From the NCBI RefSeq assembly GCF_018904615.1, contig NZ_JADCNH010000031.1:1-47179 (forward strand): a stretch of DNA of 47,179 nucleotides. Reading direction: 5' to 3'. Source of the stretch: Verticiella alkaliphila. Lineage in GTDB: Bacteria; Pseudomonadota; Gammaproteobacteria; Burkholderiales; Burkholderiaceae_B. The stretch's first letter is position 1, and each line of letters opens with the position of its first letter. The position numbers were made by a program, and so were the translations under genes. Shown here in pieces: positions 42,160 to 47,179 of this stretch. The notes under the pieces were generated by a model, which made no database searches, had not been told where the DNA came from, and saw only the letters and a program-made list of their open reading frames with translations.

Positions 42160-43553
42160 AAGCACGACTCGTCCTGGCGATGCTCGTGGGCACGCTGCTC
42201 GCAGGCGCTGGCAGCCGCATGCACATTGGCCCTACCGTGGTGCGCTTCTCGCACGGCATCTTCGACGACATTCCGCTGTATTTGCCCCATGGGCCCGCAC
42301 AAAACGTCGTGCTGCTGCTGTCGGATCGCGACGAGCGTGACCGCGACGCCGAGGCCCTGGCGCTGCCGCTGGTGGCCGCGGGTGCATTAGTGGCCGTCAT
42401 CGACACCGACGACCTCTACGAGGCCCGCAAGGACGAGGACTGCTTCTCCGTGGAGGGCGACCTGGACAACTTCGCGCGCAACGTCCAGGGATTCCTGCGG
42501 CTGCCGTCGCCCCACACGCCCATCGTGGCCGGGGAGGGCGAGGGCGCTTCACTGGCCTATGCGATGAGTGCTGAGGCGCCCGAGGGTGCCTTCCTCGGCA
42601 CGCTCACGCTGGATTTCTGTCCGTCGCTGCGCCCACCCGTGCCCTTGTGCGAGTCGAAGTACGCCCGCGAAGGCAAGCGTGGCGAGCCAATCGCGCTGAT
42701 GCCACCGCCAGGCCTGCCTGGCCCGTGGCAAGCCGTGCAGACGCCGCAGGCATGCGCGGGCGTGGATCCCGCGGGTTTCGTCCGCGCGTTGCCGCAGGCC
42801 ACGCTGCATGAGGCCGTTGCGACACCGCCGTCATCCGGGCGCGGGCCGGACGTCACCCAGACCTGGCGTGCCGGCTACGCCGCGCTGGCAGCGCTGGCGC
42901 CGCCTGTGGTGGCGCCGCCCGCCGCCGTGGCGGATCTGCCGCTCATCGAAGTGCCGCTGCCACCCGGCGCGCCAGCTGCACACACGCTGGCATTGCTCGT
43001 CAGCGGCGATGGCGGCTGGGCGGACATCGACCGCGAACTGGCCGCGCGGCTGTCCCGGCAGGGCATGCGCGTGCTGGGGATGGATGCCTTGCGCTACTTC
43101 TGGGGTGCGCGCACGCCGGACGGCCTGGCCGCCGACGTGGATCGTGCGCTCACCTTCTATCTCGAACGCTGGAAACTCGACGACGTCGTGCTGATCGGCT
43201 TCTCGCAGGGGGCCGACGTGCTGCCGTTCGCGGTGAACCGGTTGCCCGAGGCCACGCGCGAGCGCGTGCGGCGCACGGTGCTGCTCAGCCCTGGCCAGCT
43301 CGCGGCGTTCGAGTTCCGCGTGTCGAACTGGCTGTCGGCATCCGACGACGGCCTGCCGGTGCCTGCCGAGATCGAACGCATGCCGGCCGGCATGGCCTGG
43401 TGCGTCTATGGGGTCGAGGACGAAGGCAGTGCGTGCCCGACGTTGCCTGAGGGCAATCCCCCGCGCACGCAGTTGCCGGGCGGGCATCACTTCGATGAAG
43501 CCTATGACGCCGTGGCCGACGTCATCCTGAAAGCCGTTCGCGCTCAGCCCTGA
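42156..43553 (+). CDS. acvB: AcvB/VirJ-family periplasmic protein
   Basis: A 465-residue exported protein with signal peptide KARLVLAMLVGTLLAGAG. The C-terminal VirJ/AcvB domain (residues ~255-465) is an alpha/beta hydrolase. Recognisable blocks are LALLVSGDGGWADIDRELAARL, VLGMDALRYFWGARTPDG and VVLIGFSQGADVLPFAVNRLP (nucleophile Ser350), with a late HHFD providing the probable catalytic His. The N-terminal part repeats a hydrolase-like fold with GEGEGASLAYAM. In Agrobacterium AcvB hydrolyses lysyl-PG made by the neighbouring LpiA. The 4-nt overlap with mprF here suggests the same synthesis/turnover pairing. Confidence 0.92.
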   Translation: MKARLVLAMLVGTLLAGAGSRMHIGPTVVRFSHGIFDDIPLYLPHGPAQNVVLLLSDRDERDRDAEALALPLVAAGALVAVIDTDDLYEARKDEDCFSVEGDLDNFARNVQGFLRLPSPHTPIVAGEGEGASLAYAMSAEAPEGAFLGTLTLDFCPSLRPPVPLCESKYAREGKRGEPIALMPPPGLPGPWQAVQTPQACAGVDPAGFVRALPQATLHEAVATPPSSGRGPDVTQTWRAGYAALAALAPPVVAPPAAVADLPLIEVPLPPGAPAAHTLALLVSGDGGWADIDRELAARLSRQGMRVLGMDALRYFWGARTPDGLAADVDRALTFYLERWKLDDVVLIGFSQGADVLPFAVNRLPEATRERVRRTVLLSPGQLAAFEFRVSNWLSASDDGLPVPAEIERMPAGMAWCVYGVEDEGSACPTLPEGNPPRTQLPGGHHFDEAYDAVADVILKAVRAQP

Positions 43554-44879
43554 GCGAAGGATTGCACGAGCGCCTGTGCGGCGGCCTGACCGCTGCGCAC
43601 GGCGCCTTCGAGCACACCGGGATAGCCAGTGTCCGTCCAGTCGCCCGCGAGGACGAGCCGTGGCCACGGCGTGCGCACGTCGGGCCGCGCAAGGCCGGGT
43701 ACGGCCGCGAACGTGGCGTGCTTGTCGATGACGAGCTTGCTCGCCAGCACCTCGGGCAGGTGGACCTCTGCTCGCAATTGCGCCGTCAACGCCTGGGCTG
43801 CCTCGCCCCGGGGCAGGGCGGCCAGGGCCGTGGCGTCACTCACTACCACCGTGATCTCCGGGTCCGCACTGCGCAGGCCCAGGAGCCGGGTGCGGTCAAA
43901 GAGCCACTGGCCATGCCGCCCCTGGGCGGGATCGTCCTGCAGCATCACCATCGGGGCGGGCCAATGCGCAAGCGGGCGGGCCAGGCGCAGCGTGAAGGTG
44001 CCGATCGGCAGGAAGCTGAAGGCGTCCAGGGTGTGTTGCAGCGCCGACGCATCGGGCAACGGCGCCAGCAGGCGTGCGGCACGGGGCGGCGGCACCGCGA
44101 GCACCACGGCGTCGAAGGTCTCGTCGTCGACGTCGACCGCGTCCGGACGCACCGCGAGCTGGCGCACCGGATGGCCGTAGCGCATGTCGCACAGCGCGGC
44201 GGCGGCATCCGGCCACAGGGCGGAGAGATCTGTGCGTGGCAAAAGCAGATCGCTGGCTTCGCGCGGCGCATCGAGCGTGTCCCGCAGCACGGCGCAAAAG
44301 AGCGCGGCACTGGCGGCGTCGGTCGTCGTATTGAGCGCGGCCAGGCACAGCGGGCGCCACAGCCGCTGCACCAGGGCATCGGGCTGCCGATGCTCGCGCA
44401 TCAGATCCGTCACGGTGGCAGCATCCGGTCGCCACGCGCGGCGCTGCAGGCTGCGCACCAGCCGTACGGCAGCCAGTCGTTCCGCCCAGGAGAGCCCGCG
44501 GGCGCCGAGCAGGGCAGCAGCCGTGTGCAGCGGCGCGGGCAGGCGGGGGGCGCGCAGGTGGAAGCTGCCGTTCGGCGTGGCAAGCGTGAGCGGCAGGCGC
44601 CAGAGGTGCTCCGCGGGATTCCGGTGCAGGCGACGCATCAGTGCAAGGGTGGCGCTGTAGGCACCCAGCAGGATGTGCTGGCCATTGTCCAGCGGTGCGC
44701 CAAAGCCCGCGTGGGCCGACAAGCGCTGCGCCCGTCCCCCCGGCGTGTGGCCGGCTTCGAACACGGTGACCGCGTGGCCGGCGTCGTGCAGGGCCACGGC
44801 CGCGGCGAGCCGGCCCAGCCGGCACGATCACGGCGGCGCGCCGTGCGGGCATGGCGCCGCCCGACAGCCGGGACGTCAT
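43544..44879 (-). CDS. hpnE: Hydroxysqualene dehydroxylase HpnE, apparent frameshift in the FAD motif
   Basis: An FAD-dependent amine-oxidase-fold protein that converts hydroxysqualene to squalene. The first ~19 codons (start ATG 44879, ATGA overlap with hpnD) end VIV. The main frame resumes as LAAAVALHDAGHAVTVFEAGHTPGGRAQRL and runs to the stop at 43544. Between them, around 44810-44825, the sequence lacks about 5 nt needed to encode the expected GAGWAG dinucleotide-binding motif: probably GGCG after GTG, and one C in GGCCTC. Later blocks are normal (DNGQHILLGAYSATLALM; WPRLVLAGDWTDTGYPGVLEGAVRSG). It is either a real pseudogene or, more likely, a sequencing error in a G/C-rich hairpin. The stop overlaps the acvB end by 10 nt. 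Confidence 0.82.
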
Positions 44880-45742
44880 GGGCGCGAGAGCGGCGGCAGC
44901 GTCACGCGGCCGCCGCGCACCCAGGTCTTCCAGGCGATCCAGAGCTTGCGCAGCGGCGTGAGGCTGATGCGCTGCTGCAGCACCGGATAGCCATCGCGAT
45001 CGATCTCCACCAGCACGGCATGGTAGATGGCTGCCATGATGAGACCGGGGCGCTGCGCGCGCCGATCCGCCTCGGGCAGCAGCGAGATCGCATGGCGATA
45101 GACGCCGTCCGCGCGCTCGGCCTGAAAGCGCATCAGACGCGTGAAGTTCTCCGTGTGCTGGGCATTCAGGATCTCGGATGCCTTCACGTTGAACTGCTGC
45201 AGATCGTTGATCGGCAGGTAGATGCGGCCGCGCCGGGCATCGTCGCCCACGTCGCGGATGATGTTGGTGAGCTGCAGGGCCAGCCCCAGCTGCCGGGCAT
45301 ACTCGAGCGTGGCCTCGTCGGTGTGACCGAAGATGCTCGCCGAGAGCTCGCCCACCACGCCGGCCACGTGCCAGCAATACTTGGTGAGGCCCGCGTAGTC
45401 CAGATAGCGGTTCTGCGTCAGGTCCATCTCCATGCCATCGATGATGGCCAGGAGCTGTGGCTTCCCGATATGGCAGGTCGTGAGGTGCGGCTGGAGCGCG
45501 CGCGTGACGGGGTGGTCCGGCTTGCCCTCGTAGAGCGCTTCGATCTGGGTGCGCCACCACGCGAGCTTGATGCGCGCAATCGAGGGGTCACTCACCTCGT
45601 CGACCACGTCGTCCACCTCGCGGCAGAACGCATAGAGCGCCGTGATGGCGCGCCGGCGCTCGGGTGGCAGGAAGAGAAAGCTGTAGTAGAAGCTCGAGCC
45701 GCTCTTCGCGGCCTTGTCCTGGCAGTACTGGTCGGGAGTCAT
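44876..45742 (-). CDS. hpnD: Presqualene diphosphate synthase HpnD
   Basis: A 288-residue squalene/phytoene synthase-family enzyme that joins two farnesyl diphosphates to presqualene diphosphate. Start ATG 45742 (MTPDQYCQDKAAKSGSSFYYSFLFLPPERRRAI) overlaps hpnC by 4 nt. The two aspartate-rich Mg2+-diphosphate sites are YAFCREVDDVVDE and NIIRDVGDDARRGRIYLP. The block CWHVAGVVGELSASIFG is also conserved. The order hpnC-hpnD-hpnE with ATGA overlaps is the usual bacterial squalene operon. No squalene-hopene cyclase (shc) gene is in the window. Confidence 0.95.
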   Translation of the reverse strand: MTPDQYCQDKAAKSGSSFYYSFLFLPPERRRAITALYAFCREVDDVVDEVSDPSIARIKLAWWRTQIEALYEGKPDHPVTRALQPHLTTCHIGKPQLLAIIDGMEMDLTQNRYLDYAGLTKYCWHVAGVVGELSASIFGHTDEATLEYARQLGLALQLTNIIRDVGDDARRGRIYLPINDLQQFNVKASEILNAQHTENFTRLMRFQAERADGVYRHAISLLPEADRRAQRPGLIMAAIYHAVLVEIDRDGYPVLQQRISLTPLRKLWIAWKTWVRGGRVTLPPLSRP

Positions 45743-46602
45743 GGCAAGGCCGGCTGCGCAAGCACCGCGCGGCGGTAGGTCAGTGCCTGCCGGGCGATGG
45801 CCAGCCAATCGGGCCGGGCCAGCGTCGGGCGGGCGTTGAAAACGTCGTAATCCGCAGCATCGATGCGGTGCAGGATGCGCAGGCCGCCGCATACTACCAA
45901 ACGCAGCTCCCAGCCGATGCGCCCCGGTACATGCAGGGCCAGCGGCGCGCCGCGCAACAGAAAGGTTCGGGCGCGCGCCACCTGCTGTCGCATGAGGGCG
46001 CGCCAAGCGGGCGAGCCCTGGGCTGCGGCCACGTCGCTGGCATCGATGCCGGCGGCGTGCAGATCGGTCAGCGGCAGGTAGAGTCGGGGCTTGCGCAGGT
46101 CGATGGCCACGTCCTGACAGAAGTTCGTGAGCTGCAACCCCGTACAGATCGCGTCGGATTCGGCCAGATTGCGCGCATCGACATGCCCATACAGGTGCAG
46201 CATGATCTCCCCCACCGGATTGGCCGAGCGCGTGCAGTAATCCAGGAGCTCGGCCTCGTCGGCGTATTCGGTCTTGGTGACGTCCTGGATGAAGGCCAGC
46301 AGCAGCCGATGCAGCGGGCAAACAGGCAAGGCATGTCGGGCGAGCGTCTGCGCAAGGGGGCCAAAAACGGCCTGCGGCGCGTCTGCGGGCAGCGCCACGC
46401 CTTGATCGATCGCGTCGAGCGCCTGCTGATAGGTGCGCAAGGCCGCCAGGCGCGCTGGCGCGGCAGCATCGCCCTCGTCCGCGATGTCGTCGGCCGTGCG
46501 GGCGAAGCGGTAGATGTCGGTGACGGCCGGGCGTAGGCGGCGGGGCAGCAGGATCGACGCCACCGGAAAATTTTCGTAATGATCAACGGCCATGGGCGCC
46601 AT
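45739..46602 (-). CDS. hpnC: Hydroxysqualene synthase HpnC
   Basis: A 287-residue member of the same synthase fold, converting presqualene diphosphate to hydroxysqualene. It begins VDHYENFPVASILLPRRLRPAVTDIYRFARTADDIADEGD, holding the first aspartate-rich motif. The second reads QLTNFCQDVAIDLRKPRLYLPLTDL. HpnC is distinguished from HpnD by the ENFPVAS N-terminus. ATG 46602 or ATG 46593 may be the true start. It is the first gene of hpnCDE, divergent from an efflux adaptor gene across about 100 nt of AT-rich DNA. Confidence 0.93.
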   Translation of the reverse strand: MAPMAVDHYENFPVASILLPRRLRPAVTDIYRFARTADDIADEGDAAAPARLAALRTYQQALDAIDQGVALPADAPQAVFGPLAQTLARHALPVCPLHRLLLAFIQDVTKTEYADEAELLDYCTRSANPVGEIMLHLYGHVDARNLAESDAICTGLQLTNFCQDVAIDLRKPRLYLPLTDLHAAGIDASDVAAAQGSPAWRALMRQQVARARTFLLRGAPLALHVPGRIGWELRLVVCGGLRILHRIDAADYDVFNARPTLARPDWLAIARQALTYRRAVLAQPALP

Positions 46603-46703
46603 TGTGGCATGAGTGTTGTCCCGGGGTTGCGAGGGGCTCAGCCCTGCGTGATATAGTCGTTTTTTACAGTGTTAAGTTTAATTTTGTTGCGGATGGGCCG
46701 GCC
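46603..46703. promoter_or_regulatory. Divergent hpnC / efflux-adaptor promoter region
   Basis: About 100 nt holding a markedly AT-rich patch (roughly 46650-46690) in an otherwise G/C-rich window. On the plus strand TTGCGA (46627-46632) and TATAGT (46652-46657) could form a promoter with a long 19-nt spacer. The patch TTTACAGTGTTAAGTTTAA just after it resembles the AT-rich operators of TetR-type efflux regulators, but no regulator gene is in view. Confidence 0.4.
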
Positions 46704-47179
46704 ATGGCGGTTGCAGTCCAGCAGTCGAAATTCCGGGCGCCGGGCCGCGTGTCCCTGGCATTACTGGCCGGCTTGGCACTGTTGATCGGATTGTCGGGAT
46801 GCCGGCCAGAGGCCGCCCATGCGCCGGAAGTCATCCGCCCCGTCCGCACCCAGCTGGTCTCCCCCGAAACCCTCGACGTCGTGGGTGTGTTTCCCGGCGA
46901 CGTCCGCCCTCGCGTCGAGTCCCGGCTCGGCTTTCAGATCAGCGGCCGCCTCGCGGAACGCCAGGTGCAGCTGGGCGACACCGTCACCGCAGGTCAGTCG
47001 CTCGCGCGGGTCGATCCCCAGGATCTCGAACTCGCCGAAGCCGGTGCGCGGGCCGAGCTCGCGGCGGCACAGGTGGAGGCCGGCCGCACCGACGCCGATC
47101 TGCAACGCTACGCGCGGCTGCGCGAGACGGGGCTTCATCAGCCAGGCCGAGTTCGATCAGCGCCGGGCCGCGCGCGACG
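46704..47179 (+). CDS. RND efflux periplasmic adaptor (MFP) lipoprotein, partial, with a frameshift
   Basis: The start of a HlyD/AcrA-like membrane-fusion protein that runs off the right edge. ATG 46704 opens into a lipoprotein signal (LALLAGLALLIGLSGC, lipobox L-S-G-C, Cys33). The adaptor core follows: VIRPVRTQLVSPETLDVVGVFPGDVRPRVESRLGFQISGRLAERQVQLGDTVTAGQSLARVDPQDLELA, then the first coiled-coil helix. At 47128-47131 a GGGG run appears to have one extra G. Removing it restores ETGFISQAEFDQRRAARD, the family sequence. As written the frame shifts about 50 nt before the window end. The partner RND pump should lie to the right. Confidence 0.85.
   Translation, partial: MAVAVQQSKFRAPGRVSLALLAGLALLIGLSGCRPEAAHAPEVIRPVRTQLVSPETLDVVGVFPGDVRPRVESRLGFQISGRLAERQVQLGDTVTAGQSLARVDPQDLELAEAGARAELAAAQVEAGRTDADLQRYARLRETGLHQPGRVRSAPGRAR

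Noticed and set aside
43562-45778. A 738-codon open frame opposite hpnE/hpnD
   Set aside because: Antisense to two recognised biosynthesis genes; its composition is typical of a shadow frame.
1-47179. CRISPR arrays, tRNA/rRNA genes, prophage or known defence systems
   Set aside because: No spaced direct repeats, no cloverleaf or rRNA-like sequence and no phage or defence proteins were seen on reading either strand; a tRNAscan or CRISPR-finder run would settle it.

Overview
The window is GC-rich, gene-dense chromosomal DNA from a betaproteobacterium. It is most likely a member of the Burkholderiales, near the Bordetella/Achromobacter/Pigmentiphaga group of Alcaligenaceae. Evidence for this is the rpsF-priB-rpsR-rplI cluster with a PriB, two orphan Bug-type (TctC) solute receptors each next to catabolic genes and a divergent LysR gene, a DUF2968 protein, and a PIN-PhoH protein next to a PrxQ peroxiredoxin. 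The placement rests on gene content read by eye; no database search was possible.

Layout. 1-650: the 3' tip of an IS3-family insertion sequence, then the C-terminal remnant of a TadG-like pilus protein. 652-5640: a sigma-54 activator, a DUF2968 exported protein, and clpB with a well-formed sigma-32 promoter and a strong terminator. 5809-7486: a sulfatase-modifying-factor-fold secreted protein and a GNAT acetyltransferase. 7731-13949 (minus): a MoxR ATPase and VWA/CoxE protein, then an M16 zinc peptidase translationally coupled to an unrecognised exported protein. 14061-17367: a LysR gene divergent from tautomerase, hydrolase and Bug receptor genes. 17402-19410 (minus): a GNAT protein and a TerC/Alx membrane protein preceded by a yybP-ykoY (Mn2+) riboswitch. 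19771-21423: aidB. 21498-23219: the ribosomal protein operon. 23260-27549: a second LysR/CoA-transferase/oxidoreductase/Bug module lying between rplI and dnaB. 27579-30291: dnaB and an AI-2E family transporter. 30354-34867 (minus): a diguanylate cyclase, phoH, bcp, a Mth938-like protein and a cupin protein. 35062-36027: an AraC regulator. 36230-39360: hom, thrC and crcB. 39541-43553: mprF-acvB (lysyl-phosphatidylglycerol synthesis and turnover). 43544-46602 (minus): hpnCDE (squalene from farnesyl diphosphate, feeding hopanoids). 46704-end: the start of an RND efflux adaptor lipoprotein.

How the genes work together. Much of the window concerns envelope and stress functions: ClpB disaggregase, AidB, PrxQ, a Mn2+-responsive TerC, lysyl-PG modification, hopanoid precursor synthesis, M16 proteolysis and an efflux adaptor. 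Two catabolic modules share the same plan (divergent LysR, enzymes, orphan Bug receptor).

Two genes near the right end (hpnE and the efflux adaptor) carry apparent frameshifts in G/C-rich runs, so local sequence quality there should be doubted. No CRISPR array, prophage, tRNA or rRNA was seen. I did not find a convincing wholly new multi-gene system. The best candidates for undescribed biology are the exported protein coupled to the M16 peptidase and the cysteine-less FGE-fold protein.
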